Assembly (NCBI RefSeq): GCF_041379945.2
Contig: NZ_JBFTXJ020000004.1
Span: forward strand, 1-64,000
Length of the DNA stretch: 64,000 bases
Direction of reading: 5' to 3'
Source of the DNA: Aneurinibacillus sp. REN35
GTDB taxonomy: Bacteria > Bacillota > Bacilli > Aneurinibacillales > Aneurinibacillaceae
The stretch's first letter is position 1. Every line of letters begins with the position of its first letter. The notes under the pieces were generated by a model, which saw nothing but the letters and a program-made list of their open reading frames with translations, had not been told where the DNA came from and searched no databases. Shown here piece by piece: positions 15,990 to 27,086 of the stretch. Both the position numbers and the translations under genes were made by a program.

Positions 15990-16157
15990 GCCCATCTCCC
16001 CTTTTGTGTATAGATTACTCCCATACTACGCAAAAAGAGGAAGGCAAGTGTTAGATAAAAAGAGGAAGGCATCTTTCCATATGCTGTTGGTTAAGGGAGC
16101 AAAGGTGGGGGAAAATCGGTACATCCCGGTTTACCTCAACATTAACTTACAGAAATG

Positions 16158-16529
16158 CTACCCCATTTTATTAGAAAGATCGTCAATCGCTTGAATAGCT
16201 AGCTTCAACGCTTTAATCCTTCTTTCTAAAAGCGTTCTTTGGGGACTACCAGCCTTTGACTTAACATAAAGGTTCTCAATTGATGGAAATAAATCAATAA
16301 GAACATTGCGAGCTTCTGCTACATCTTCTTGGATGTAGTGATGGTGTCTTTGATTCCAAACGTTTTCTAGCATTGCTAAGCCAATGCAAACAGCTTTGAG
16401 TCGTTTCTTTACTACGGTGGTATTTGCTCCTTTTTGAGTCATCTGGGACAATGCATTTTCGAGTTTACTGATTGTCGATTGTAAAGATTTTATTGATTCC
16501 AATTTATCTACATTTGATATGTTTTCCAT
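16158..16529 (-). CDS. Hypothetical helical protein
   Basis: A 123-residue, probably all-helical protein with heptad-like stretches (VDKLESIKSLQSTISKLENAL) and a basic C-terminal helix (RRIKALKLAIQAIDDL). The ATG at 16529 is chosen for its AAAGGAC site; upstream in-frame codons lack one. I do not recognise the family. It stands alone on the minus strand between the P4H gene and a frameshifted GNAT gene. Confidence 0.55.
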   Translation of the reverse strand: MENISNVDKLESIKSLQSTISKLENALSQMTQKGANTTVVKKRLKAVCIGLAMLENVWNQRHHHYIQEDVAEARNVLIDLFPSIENLYVKSKAGSPQRTLLERRIKALKLAIQAIDDLSNKMG

Positions 16530-16667
16530 TTCATACTGTCCTTTCTTCCTTTCTGAATTATTTTGCAAAGGGTTGCGGATAGTTTTATTGCAACCGAATA
16601 AATTTTAGTTCTTAACAAGAAAGCTTCCTCCATTTTAGTCTTCGTATCATCCAGCAGAAATGTATCC

Positions 16668-17250
16668 TTACTTTTTCATATATTTCAAAGACACAAGATT
16701 ATTGATCCCAGTTTTCTTGGCCATCTTTTCCGAAAGAGGCTTTCTTTTGTATTCTTCAAAACCTAACTTTTTATATAATTTCATCGCAGGAATATTCGTA
16801 TCGGCAACCTCTTCAATGACGTAATCGTTATATGGTGTATTTTCAAAAATATGCTGAATGATTTGAGAAGCTACACCTTGTCCTTTGAATTCGTAAGCTG
16901 TTCCGACAAATTCAATCGAGCCTGTATGAGGAGGAAAATCTGCAGGAAGGGCTTCAAATTCCTTCTTTAATAAGATTCCTGCAACGCGTCCCTTGAAAAA
17001 GCCTAAGTGCTTTCTCAGCTCTTGTTTATTTAATTTTACCGATAGCGATCTCCCGTCCGTACATGCCGTCATTCCAACAACGTTACCATTTACTATAGCA
17101 ACATAAAATTGATGTAAAATAAACATGTGCGCGAAGGACTTTGCAATGGTGTTTTTATCTTTGGAAAAATAGCCAAGCCATTGTGTAAATCCTTCTGCAA
17201 AAATTTTTATCTGCTTTTACAATCATAATCTTATACTCTCCAGCTTGCAT
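16668..17250 (-). pseudogene. GNAT N-acetyltransferase gene with a frameshift in an A/T run
   Basis: The 3' part (from 17126) encodes a GNAT domain: FYVAIVNGNVVGMTACTD, GTAYEFKGQGVASQIIQHIF (acetyl-CoA binding Q/RxxGxG/A) and NIPAMKLYKKLGFEEYKR. The natural start is ATG 17250, which has GGGAGGG upstream and begins MQAGEYKIMIVKAD. That frame is lost at the run of A and T at 17199-17208. In the correct frame the sequence continues KIFAEGFTQWLGYF straight into the GNAT domain. A single-base indel explains this. It may be a real mutation, phase variation at the homopolymer, or a sequencing error. Confidence 0.75.
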
Positions 17251-17308
17251 GTAACTTTTCCCTCCCACCTTTCAATAAAAAAGAAGAACAACTGTACAAA
17301 ATAATGAT

Positions 17309-17860
17309 TTACAATCCCTTGATATCGTTGATCAGTTCAGGCAATCCATCACTAAAAGCATGTTCAGCTCCATCGAGTATTCGAGTATTTGCCTGTGGAA
17401 GCCTTTTCTTATAGTGTTCAAGGTGTGCAGACGGCACGAATTCATCGTTACGGCTGTGATAAAGGAAAATCTGCGCTATCTGAGGAAGTTTTGAGGCGGA
17501 ATTTTCTGGCAGAGTGTACTCCTCAACCTGCCAATCATCGTCCTTTCCCCAGTATGGTGCTGCAATCATAAACAATCCAGAAATGGATCGATTCGTCGTT
17601 TTCTCGGAAAGATATTTCAGTAAAACTGAGCCTCCTAAAGAATGACCGATAAGAAGCACCTCACCGTCTAACGAAGCAAATTCTTTGTCAAGCTGAAGCT
17701 TCCAAAGCGTATACTCAGGATCTTCAGAATTAGGCATCTTGGGATATAACAAATTGTATTCATCACCCAGTGCGTCTTTTACATATGCTACTAGGTCGCT
17801 GCTTCCTTGGTGAAGACCTTGGGCTCCTGCACTATGAATGAACAACACTTGCTTTTTCAT
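17309..17860 (-). CDS. Alpha/beta hydrolase (RBBP9/YdeN-like serine hydrolase)
   Basis: A 183-residue alpha/beta hydrolase of the small RBBP9/YdeN type. KKQVLFIHSAGAQGLHQGS is the oxyanion strand region. The nucleophile elbow is GHSLGGS near residue 75. The acid is Asp in SRNDEFVP near 138, and the base His in GAEHAF near 167, so the triad is complete. It acts in the cytoplasm on unknown esters or amides. GGAGTAAACAAG gives the ribosome binding site. It is a single-gene unit. Confidence 0.88.
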   Translation of the reverse strand: MKKQVLFIHSAGAQGLHQGSSDLVAYVKDALGDEYNLLYPKMPNSEDPEYTLWKLQLDKEFASLDGEVLLIGHSLGGSVLLKYLSEKTTNRSISGLFMIAAPYWGKDDDWQVEEYTLPENSASKLPQIAQIFLYHSRNDEFVPSAHLEHYKKRLPQANTRILDGAEHAFSDGLPELINDIKGL

Positions 17861-18319
17861 CTTGTTTACTCCCTTCTACTAGCTACAATCAGAAAGAAGC
17901 CATCTCAAAGTTACTTCTTTCTCTGTCACGATTTAATGAAATCCTAGATAACATGTAGTATTTTATTAAAGTTTATCACCTATGATAGCGAAGGACTTCT
18001 TCTCGATTGCTCAAAAACTCATCCTTCTATTCAACATAACCATCCGTTTATTCAATAAACCAAAATCATCGGATAAAGAAGCATAAATTTGATACAATGT
18101 TATTGAATCCTAAAAAAGGAATGAATTTAATGAAGAAAACGGACAAACCATAGCAGTAGAAAACCGACTGTACTTTTTTCAGTCGGTTTTCTACTTGTTG
18201 ATCTGTACGGAATAAACCCCATTGCACGTAAGATTCAGCAGGCTACTTTTTATACTTTTGGCCTTCCGTCTGCAAATGAAATTCCAAATGATTTTAAAAG
18301 AAAGTGAGGAGAAGTCTAC
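17861..18319. other. Intergenic stretch with a short leader ORF and hairpin
   Basis: AT-rich DNA. TGATACAAT (18090-18098) is an extended -10 promoter element on the plus strand. After AAAAAAGGA, a seven-residue ORF MKKTDKP lies at 18130-18153. Directly after its stop comes a 15-bp perfect hairpin. The stretch may make a short transcript or be the leftover 5' end of a lost gene. Nothing else is visible. Confidence 0.35.
18156..18194 (+). terminator. Long perfect hairpin, terminator-like
   Basis: GTAGAAAACCGACTG pairs perfectly with CAGTCGGTTTTCTAC around a 9-base loop, followed by TTGTTGATC, a weak U-tract. It starts 3 bases after the seven-codon ORF. Confidence 0.5.
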
Positions 18320-18781
18320 ATGCTACATGTTGTTAAAGGTAATCTATTAACAAGCGACTGCACAGTAATCGGTCATCAGTGCAATTGCTTTTCAACAATG
18401 GGTGCAGGCATTGCTAAACAAATCAAGGCCATGTTTCCACAGGTTTACAAAGCTGATCAAGAATTTCCCCTTGAGCCGAAGGAACGCCTCGGTAAGATGT
18501 CGTTTGCCGAGATTCCAAACGGCTACTTCTTTAATCTCTACGGCCAGTTTCACTATGGAACAGATAAAAAGCAAACGGATTATGAAGCGCTAGCGTCTGC
18601 ATTAACGTTGATGCAGCAGCAAATTGAAATCATTAAACAAGAACGTTCGGAGATGCAGGTTAAGATCGGATTCCCATTCGGTATGGGGTGTGGACTCGCA
18701 GGAGGAGATTGGTCGATTGTAGAGAAAATGATTGCACGTGTGTTTGATGGGTATGATGTGTATCTGTATCAATTGAAATAA
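18320..18781 (+). CDS. Macro domain protein
   Basis: A 153-residue protein formed by a single macro domain. The ADP-ribose-binding loops are visible: VVKGNLLTSDCTVIGHQCNCFSTMGAGIAKQI (first loop and helix) and FPFGMGCGLAGGDWSIVEKM (second, diphosphate loop). Such proteins bind ADP-ribose or remove it from proteins or Appr-1''-p. GAGGAGAAGTCTAC precedes the ATG. There is no partner ADP-ribosyltransferase nearby. The small membrane protein 71 bases downstream may be co-transcribed. Confidence 0.9.
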   Translation: MLHVVKGNLLTSDCTVIGHQCNCFSTMGAGIAKQIKAMFPQVYKADQEFPLEPKERLGKMSFAEIPNGYFFNLYGQFHYGTDKKQTDYEALASALTLMQQQIEIIKQERSEMQVKIGFPFGMGCGLAGGDWSIVEKMIARVFDGYDVYLYQLK

Positions 18782-18852
18782 ATTCACTCACATAATTGTT
18801 CCAAAACGTGTGAGCCTCTAGCCTTAACACTCTATGAAAGAAGGTCAATGCG

Positions 18853-19104
18853 TTGGAATTACATTTGCCTAAAAGTATCCATACATTCTATTGGTTTACC
18901 TTTCCTATCATACTTATTTTAGTCGGCTATACTAACGTTTTTTACAATTGGGAACTCCCGCTTTACGGCTTCAATGAACTCGAAGATTTCGGAAGACTCT
19001 TATTTGTACTTGGAATCAGTGCCTGTGAAAGTGCTTTATGGACAGTATTTCTATGGTTCGGAATAAAACTTTGGAGAAAAGTTGCAAGTAAATCCAATAT
19101 GTAA
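18853..19104 (+). CDS. Small membrane protein, unknown
   Basis: An 83-residue protein with two hydrophobic helices (about 14-28 and 50-72) and a basic C-terminus, so probably two membrane spans. It starts with TTG, with AAGAAGGTC upstream. No family is recognised. It lies in the same direction as the macro-domain gene and the MBL gene. Confidence 0.5.
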   Translation: MELHLPKSIHTFYWFTFPIILILVGYTNVFYNWELPLYGFNELEDFGRLLFVLGISACESALWTVFLWFGIKLWRKVASKSNM

Positions 19105-19238
19105 GCCATGAAAAGGGGGGGTAATATTACCAGTTAATGAAACCGATTATTCATTATGAACGTATACATAGGTTTTGATTGTTCTATAAAATGAGGTTGC
19201 TTTACGCATGCTATGATAACGAAAGCAGGTATTCTTAT

Positions 19239-20063
19239 ATGAAAATTACAGCGATCCTCGAGAACACTACACAGGATCATAAATTAACGGCAAAACATGG
19301 GTTATCTCTATATATTGAAACCGAGCAAATGAACATTATTTTTGATACAGGACCCGATCATTCATACATAAAAAATGCAAAGAAGATGGGAATTGATTTA
19401 AACAAAGCGCATGCTGTGGTCATTTCCCACGGGCATTCTGACCATATTGGCGGGCTGCGTTATCTTAATGAAGTAAATACACATGCAAAAATTTATTTAT
19501 CACAGCATGCGTTAGAGCCTCATTGGCTTAGAGTAGGCGGCTACTTTCATAAGATAGGGGCAAAGAATACCATCCAGGATACGTACATGGATCGCCTTCA
19601 TTTTGTAACCAATAATACAGAAATAGCAAAGGGAATTCATATTATTACTTTGCATCCTACCAATGAATATACAAAGAACCTTTATAAAGGAAGCCCAAAA
19701 GAGCTGGATGACTTTAACCATGAAATGATGTTGGTGATCGAAAATAAAGATGGCCTCGTCCTGTTTAGCGGCTGTAGCCATCATGGGATTATCCATATGG
19801 CAAACATCGCACTCGATACATTCCCTGGTAAAAAAATTGATGCCATAATAGGCGGGTTTCATTTAATTGGTATTCCCATTATTAATACACTCGGAAAAAC
19901 AAAGGAAGAGATCATTTCTATGGGTACTAGATTAAATGAAATGCCCATCCGTTCTATGTATTCGTGCCATTGTACCGGCATAAAAGGATACAACATCCTC
20001 CGTACTGTTTTGAAAGATAAATTGCATCCTTTTCCAACAGGGAAAGAATTACTTATGGCGTAA
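19239..20063 (+). CDS. MBL-fold metallo-hydrolase
   Basis: A 274-residue metallo-beta-lactamase-fold protein of the group annotated as 7,8-dihydropterin-6-yl-methyl-aminobenzene phosphate synthase-like. The metal motif SHGHSDHIGGL is intact near residue 65. Later ligands are His in FSGCSHHGI and His in IGGFHL and CHCTG. The N-terminus KITAILENTTQD..AKHGLSLYIE is typical of this subgroup. ATG 19239 is preferred, with GCAGGT upstream. Its 3' end overlaps the convergent 20049 gene by 15 bases. The substrate is unknown. Confidence 0.85.
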   Translation: MKITAILENTTQDHKLTAKHGLSLYIETEQMNIIFDTGPDHSYIKNAKKMGIDLNKAHAVVISHGHSDHIGGLRYLNEVNTHAKIYLSQHALEPHWLRVGGYFHKIGAKNTIQDTYMDRLHFVTNNTEIAKGIHIITLHPTNEYTKNLYKGSPKELDDFNHEMMLVIENKDGLVLFSGCSHHGIIHMANIALDTFPGKKIDAIIGGFHLIGIPIINTLGKTKEEIISMGTRLNEMPIRSMYSCHCTGIKGYNILRTVLKDKLHPFPTGKELLMA

Positions 20064-20693
20064 AAGAAGCTTCTTCTTTACTTCTGCCAGCGCTGCCGCT
20101 GCATCTCGTTCTGGATTCAGGGTGGTAATGATCGTTTCACTAATGGCGGCACCGCTGTACACCTGGCTAACCACTTCCAGCTCAATCGGCTTGTCATAGT
20201 AATCTTCCGCCCATTCTGTATACTCTTCAGCCGTATATGTCAGACTGCTAAGCAAAAAATCAGCACCATTATCTAAATCCTCCGGATGTTCAACTTCCCC
20301 AGTTCTCCATTCAGAATCATGCTTTTCCCGCCACAGGCAGAAGGTTACGTCCTCCTTCTCAAACGTATCCGTATCCAAATAAGAGACAAGACTGGCCGGT
20401 ACATCATCATACATGCCCGGCCATACCCCGTACTCTTCGTCGGCATGGGGACTTAACGGAGACTCGTGATCGAACCCCTTAATAAGAACGCCTTCAGGAG
20501 CAAAGATAACATACAGGTCATCTCCTGCACCGTTATCAATTATGCCTAATGAAACACCATCAAGCCAGCGCGGTTCATAGTGGTGTACACGCAGCCACTC
20601 TTCCGGACATAAAATCAAATCTAACCCGGCTAAAACAAGCATCCGCCGTTGTACATCCTCAGGCTCAAGCATTGGGCCTTCCCATTTCTTCAT
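20049..20693 (-). CDS. Hypothetical acidic protein
   Basis: A 214-residue, strongly acidic cytoplasmic protein (many Asp/Glu, e.g. PEDLDNGADFLL and EEYTEWAEDYYDKP) with a Lys/Arg-rich tail. No motif is recognised. Composition and size resemble SMI1/KNR4-like or immunity-type proteins of Bacillales, but no toxin gene is adjacent and I do not assign this. AAAGGATGG gives the ribosome binding site. It is convergent with the MBL gene and lies downstream of a GyrI-like gene. Confidence 0.6.
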   Translation of the reverse strand: MKKWEGPMLEPEDVQRRMLVLAGLDLILCPEEWLRVHHYEPRWLDGVSLGIIDNGAGDDLYVIFAPEGVLIKGFDHESPLSPHADEEYGVWPGMYDDVPASLVSYLDTDTFEKEDVTFCLWREKHDSEWRTGEVEHPEDLDNGADFLLSSLTYTAEEYTEWAEDYYDKPIELEVVSQVYSGAAISETIITTLNPERDAAAALAEVKKKLLLRHK

Positions 20694-20787
20694 TTATTCC
20701 ATCCTTTCTATTTTCAGACCCTGGATTTGCTCTAGCACCTTTCTGTCATGTTTCGCTATCCATACAGACAACAAAACAACTTTTTCT

Positions 20788-21264
20788 TTATATTTTTTTC
20801 CTAATCGGTATATACAAATCCACCTTACATTTTCCTTCCGGGTCCTCCGCTGGGTTATTCATACAAAACTCAAGGCAATCTCTGTCGTCTGCATCATATT
20901 CACTATTCGGCAGCCACTGCTGAAAAATATTTTGATAAGCCTCAGCTAATTTATAACCCATATCGTAGAACGGATATAAAGCATACAGGCCTCCGGATAA
21001 CTTTTTAAATTGAACATTGCTATGACTTTCTTTTGCAAACCCCTCTGGTATGGTGACACAAGCATCATAGCGACAAGCGTGTTGTTCTACCATTTTGGGA
21101 TTATCTAAAGAGATTCCGATGAAATAGTGTTCCGGTGGAAACAGTTTATTTTCCATCGCCCACTCCATTATTTTCTCCCATGAATCATTCGGTTCAAAAT
21201 AACTACCAATACGCCTAATAAATGCTACCTCATATTCAGGAAGTTCCTTAATGAAAACAGCCAC
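20788..21264 (-). CDS. GyrI-like / AraC effector-binding domain protein
   Basis: A 158-residue stand-alone GyrI-like (SHS2 barrel) domain. The N-terminus VFIKELPEYEVAFIRRIGSY, then WEKIMEWAMENKL, YFIGISLDNP and RYDACVTIPEGF, and the end CKVDLYIPIRKK are family hallmarks. Such domains bind small hydrophobic molecules or act as gyrase inhibitors (SbmC/GyrI). I chose GTG at 21264 because GGAGGGG lies 6 bases upstream and the family normally begins just before the KELP strand. Longer starts at 21294 and 21270 sit badly to that site. It may be co-transcribed with the 20049 gene. Confidence 0.82.
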   Translation of the reverse strand: MAVFIKELPEYEVAFIRRIGSYFEPNDSWEKIMEWAMENKLFPPEHYFIGISLDNPKMVEQHACRYDACVTIPEGFAKESHSNVQFKKLSGGLYALYPFYDMGYKLAEAYQNIFQQWLPNSEYDADDRDCLEFCMNNPAEDPEGKCKVDLYIPIRKKI

Positions 21265-21810
21265 GATCATCCCCTCCACCCACTTATTCTCCACATTAGG
21301 ATCTATATCCTCCTATGTAGAGATAGAGGTAGAAAACCTTATCATAGTAAGGCTGTAAGCTTTGGCATAACGAATACAATGAGAGTTTAATAAAGAAAAA
21401 GGACGACGCTTCGCTTGTACATACATGTAAATTAACAGAGGCTTTATATCCCGATTTATGCTAATTTATAATAAAAATGACAAAAAAATGCAATAATTTT
21501 CCTGAAGGGGAGCGAGGGAATTCTTTGATGAGATGCTTACACCAGAACTTCGTGAGATTAGAAAGACCCTAGAGGCATATACCACACATACGCCCATTGA
21601 AAGCGTTGATACAGCAGCAGCGTGCGGCGAAGGATAGCGAATGGGACTTGATTGTAAAAGTCACTTCAAATAACGCTACAAGGCTTATCAGGATTGACAG
21701 ATGGGATTAAGTATTAAATAACGGTATTTCAATGCCTATACTTTTCTTTTTCTTCCGTTGCTAGCTATAATCGGTAGCGGAATAAATTCACACCACTTCA
21801 AATCAGCCTA
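21265..21810. other. Intergenic stretch, possible remnant
   Basis: Mostly AT-rich. On the plus strand at 21515-21637 one frame reads as about 35 residues (EMLTPELREIRKTLEAYT) ending in TAG, without a good start. I do not recognise it. No RNA or repeat structure is obvious. Confidence 0.3.
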
Positions 21811-22506
21811 CTAAAGTCCAAGCTTTGCACATAATTGATGAAGCAAGGAAAGTCCCTGCAGCTGTAATCGGTTATTATTATTTAGGTATCGTTCGATGTC
21901 TACGATAATTTCCTTTACAGCCAGTAGATCCTTCTCCCTTAGCTTTTTTACTGCATTCTTTATCTTAACTGTTTCATTTGAATACACCGTATTTTGAGTG
22001 GCTTTCATAAGCAGAATCTTTATATATTGGAATACATCAAAATATCTATAGTTGTTCTCTTCTCCCCTAGCTGAGGAAATAAACCCTTCCTTTTCCCAGT
22101 AGCGTAATGTGGAATGCGCTACTCCTATTTTCTCAGCTATTTCCCCAATCATAAACGTCCTTTCGATTGCCGGTTGAACCTCAAGTTCTTTTACTAGACA
22201 AATGATTTGATGTAACGTTGTTTTAGCATGATGATTCTCCACTTGTACTTTGTTAATCCTCCAAAGAGCAGCATGTACATCTTTATTTTGAATATCCAAC
22301 AGAATACGACTTGTACTATCCATCCCGAAGGCCGGAGCCATGCCAACAATACATTCAAAATAAGCCACATGCTCTTCTGTATAGATCCGATAACCATTCT
22401 CCGTTCTATCGGTAGGAGGAATGAGTCCCCTCTCTTCATATCCGCGCAAAGAACTGGTACTGATATTGAGTTTTCTTGCAATATCAATTGGTCTTACCTT
22501 TCTCAT
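21811..22506 (-). CDS. MerR-like regulator with two tandem HTH domains
   Basis: A 231-residue protein with two MerR-type winged helices. The first (about residues 3-60) has RPIDIARKLNISTSSLRGYEERGLIPPTDR with YRIYTEEHV. The second (about 118-175) has FMIGEIAEKIGVAHSTLRYWEKEGFISS with YRYFDVFQYIKIL. A leucine- and asparagine-rich C-terminal helix follows. MerR proteins normally carry one such domain per chain and dimerise, so two in one chain suggest contact with two half-sites by a monomer or four by a dimer. ATG 22506 is set by GGGGGAAAG. It is divergent from the 22664 gene, a likely target. Confidence 0.85.
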   Translation of the reverse strand: MRKVRPIDIARKLNISTSSLRGYEERGLIPPTDRTENGYRIYTEEHVAYFECIVGMAPAFGMDSTSRILLDIQNKDVHAALWRINKVQVENHHAKTTLHQIICLVKELEVQPAIERTFMIGEIAEKIGVAHSTLRYWEKEGFISSARGEENNYRYFDVFQYIKILLMKATQNTVYSNETVKIKNAVKKLREKDLLAVKEIIVDIERYLNNNNRLQLQGLSLLHQLCAKLGL

Positions 22507-22663
22507 TTTCTTTCCCCCTGTCTCTACATTTATTTTAACCCTACTACAAACTTTATCCTCATTTTTACAGCTATAGCAATGTATTTTGTTGAAAACTTTA
22601 GAATTAGCTTTACTGTTGTAACATAGTTTCTGTACTATCAAAAAACATTATGGAGGGATGTAA

Positions 22664-23149
22664 ATGAAGGCAGTAAACCCGGAAATGAACATTCATGAAT
22701 TAGGGAATGTCGCATCTGATTATATTCAAAAAAAATGGAGACCGGTTCTCGCTCAACATAGAGATGAGCTGATTACGCTCTTCCCTGAATATGAAGATGC
22801 AACGTACGGTATGTATTTAGATAAGCTTTTACCACCTATGTGGGAGGAATTTCAGCGTAATGGTTTTACAACAGCCGAAGCGACAAAAGAAGGCGATTTT
22901 GTTATAGCCGATTGTTTACATTTCAGAAATTCCCTTGAAAAGGCAAAATGGGGTACGCCAGAACATGAAATCCGAGTATTTTGGATTGTTATTGAAAATG
23001 AAAGAAATGAAAGGATTGGTACGCTGCTTTTTGAATTATCTCATTCACATGTGGCATTTGACATTCCTGCAGCTCCTACATTCTTTGTTTGCGAAGGTAT
23101 TGAACACAATGCAATTGTTGAAAAGATTCGTCAATTAAAAGAAGAATAG
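22664..23149 (+). CDS. Hypothetical protein divergent from the double-MerR regulator
   Basis: A 161-residue cytoplasmic protein with a helical N-terminal half (NIHELGNVASDYIQKKWRPVL) and a beta-rich C-terminal half (IRVFWIVIENERNERIGTLLF, HSHVAFDIPAAPTFFVCEG). I do not recognise the family. GGAGGGATGTAA precedes the ATG. Its promoter lies in the 157-bp gap shared with the regulator, so control by that regulator is a reasonable guess. Confidence 0.55.
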   Translation: MKAVNPEMNIHELGNVASDYIQKKWRPVLAQHRDELITLFPEYEDATYGMYLDKLLPPMWEEFQRNGFTTAEATKEGDFVIADCLHFRNSLEKAKWGTPEHEIRVFWIVIENERNERIGTLLFELSHSHVAFDIPAAPTFFVCEGIEHNAIVEKIRQLKEE

Positions 23150-23215
23150 CGTCTTTATTTTTAGGGTGAACCCTATTATCAAAGCATGTTTTTTAAGAAT
23201 CTAAATGCTTCCTTG

Positions 23216-23258
23216 CTTACGGACTTGCTTTCAAAACAGAAAAGGGGAAGTCCGTAAG
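23216..23258. repeat. Inverted repeat / hairpin
   Basis: CTTACGGACTT and AAGTCCGTAAG form a perfect 11-bp stem around a 21-base loop, 67 bases after the 22664 gene. No T-tract follows on either strand, so terminator function is uncertain. Confidence 0.5.
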
Positions 23259-23346
23259 AAGGATTGATATCGCGGAAAGAAAAAGGGCATCCTTCGGCTA
23301 CTCAAACGATAGCTTTTAGGACAACCCTTCTCTTTCTTCTCTTCTG

Positions 23347-23440
23347 TTACATTAACTCAGACTTCTGTAAGAGTCGTTGCACAATCGCTGCAACCTCAGC
23401 TCTTAAGATGTAATCTTTTAATCCACCTTGGCCCCCAGCT
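23347..23440 (-). pseudogene. C-terminal remnant of an SLH-domain protein
   Basis: The minus strand reads LKDYILRAEVAAIVQRLLQKSELM then TAA. This is the typical end of an S-layer homology domain, where RAEVAA is the core motif. Upstream the frame is closed by a stop within 40 bases, and the rest of the gene is absent. It lies just downstream of rph, so it marks a deletion junction. Confidence 0.6.
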
Positions 23441-23476
23441 TTTCAGAGACAAAACGAAAAAGTACGGTTCATTCAA

Positions 23477-26110
<2,634 letters not shown>

Positions 26111-26164
26111 TTATCACTCAATACCAAGACGAATCCCAATTACGCTGTCCACTCGTTTTTGCTC

Positions 26165-26185
26165 CTAGCGAAGTTTCATGTTCAT
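26165..26185 (-). promoter_or_regulatory. Candidate leader peptide upstream of rph
   Basis: AAAGGAG followed 8 bases later by ATG opens a six-residue ORF (MNMKLR) ending in TAG, 70 bases before the rph start. The ribosome binding site is as good as that of rph. This could be a translational leader for rph control or the vestige of a small gene. No strong mutually exclusive hairpins are seen between it and rph. Confidence 0.4.
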
Positions 26186-26327
26186 ATCAAACACTCCTTT
26201 AAAAAAATAAAAATAGGGATTGACTTAAAACAACTCTATGGTGTATGATTAAGTTAGGGATAAAATAAACTAAAATTTAAATTATTGTGTATCTATATAA
26301 ATGTACCACAGCTTTTCACTTTTATCA

Positions 26328-26362
26328 ATGCATTTGCACGACCATAATGGGTGCAAATGCAT
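26328..26362. repeat. Perfect 12-bp inverted repeat upstream of rph
   Basis: ATGCATTTGCAC (26328-26339) and GTGCAAATGCAT (26351-26362) are exact reverse complements with an 11-base spacer. There is no T-tract, so it is more like a protein-binding site or mobile-element end than a terminator. It lies between the terminator of the 26442 gene and the rph leader. Confidence 0.7.
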
Positions 26363-26381
26363 AGGAAGAAAATACAATAGT

Positions 26382-26430
26382 AAAAAGCCCAATCTCTTAG
26401 TATTGCTATTAAGAAATTGGGCTTTTTTCG
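26382..26430. terminator. Bidirectional terminator after the 26442 gene
   Basis: AAAAAGCCCAAT pairs with ATTGGGCTTTTTT, and the loop part CTCTTA/TAAGA extends the stem. It lies just beyond the stop of the minus-strand 26442 gene. Confidence 0.8.
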
Positions 26431-26441
26431 TTTTAACAAGA

Positions 26442-26816
26442 TTATCTATATTGTTTTGGATCCTTTTCTCTTTTAGTTGGACCTTTATGAGCAAAGGTCC
26501 ATTCAATGATATGGTCAGTAATTCTGTCATATAAATCATCTTCTAGATAAGGTTCTTCATAAGTAAGCAATGTATCAATATCTGTTCTTATTTCCTTCAA
26601 AATATTAGTGCTAAAAGTTTTATTATCATTTAGAATCTCCCATAGATAGTGACAAAATCGTTCAAATCCTTCATCCCAATTACCATTTCCATTATTCTGT
26701 GCTTCGTATCGAAGTTTTTCAATTGCCCTTATTAGTTCACCTTCAACAGTATCTGCTTGACCACTCTTTGGAACATGGTTTAGCCAAATATCTTTAGCTT
26801 CCTCAAAGTATTTCAT
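26442..26816 (-). CDS. Hypothetical small acidic protein
   Basis: A 124-residue acidic protein, probably helical. It begins MKYFEEAKDIWLNHVPKSGQADTV, then GELIRAIEKLRYEAQNNGNGNWDEGFERFCHYLWEIL. This pattern occurs in an uncharacterised Bacillales family found near phage or defence loci, but I cannot name a function. ATG 26816 has GTGGAGG upstream; the next upstream in-frame start does not. A terminator follows. Confidence 0.6.
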   Translation of the reverse strand: MKYFEEAKDIWLNHVPKSGQADTVEGELIRAIEKLRYEAQNNGNGNWDEGFERFCHYLWEILNDNKTFSTNILKEIRTDIDTLLTYEEPYLEDDLYDRITDHIIEWTFAHKGPTKREKDPKQYR

Positions 26817-27025
26817 GATAACCTCCACGATAACCTGTAATAGATTACATTGTAAAGCTCTTTACACCCTTTTTCTATAGCGGTTTTCATCGGCTGTCCT
26901 ACTGTCATGATAAGAGTGTATTATTTTAAAAAATAAATGGGGTCCCCCACTAATTTGCTGTCCTTGTTGTAGCACAATTTTCTCACTCGAGTAATCTATA
27001 TTGTTATTTCGGGGATTTTCAGAAT

Positions 27026-27069
27026 TAAAAAAAGCCGAGAACCCTTGATATAACAGGGTTTTCGGCTTC
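27026..27069 (-). terminator. Terminator of the RNase J gene
   Basis: On the minus strand AAGCCGAAAACCCT pairs with AGGGTTCTCGGCTT, followed by a run of T. It begins 18 bases after the stop at 27087. It also marks the edge between the housekeeping block and accessory DNA. Confidence 0.85.
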
Positions 27070-27086
27070 TGCTTTCAGTTATTCAA

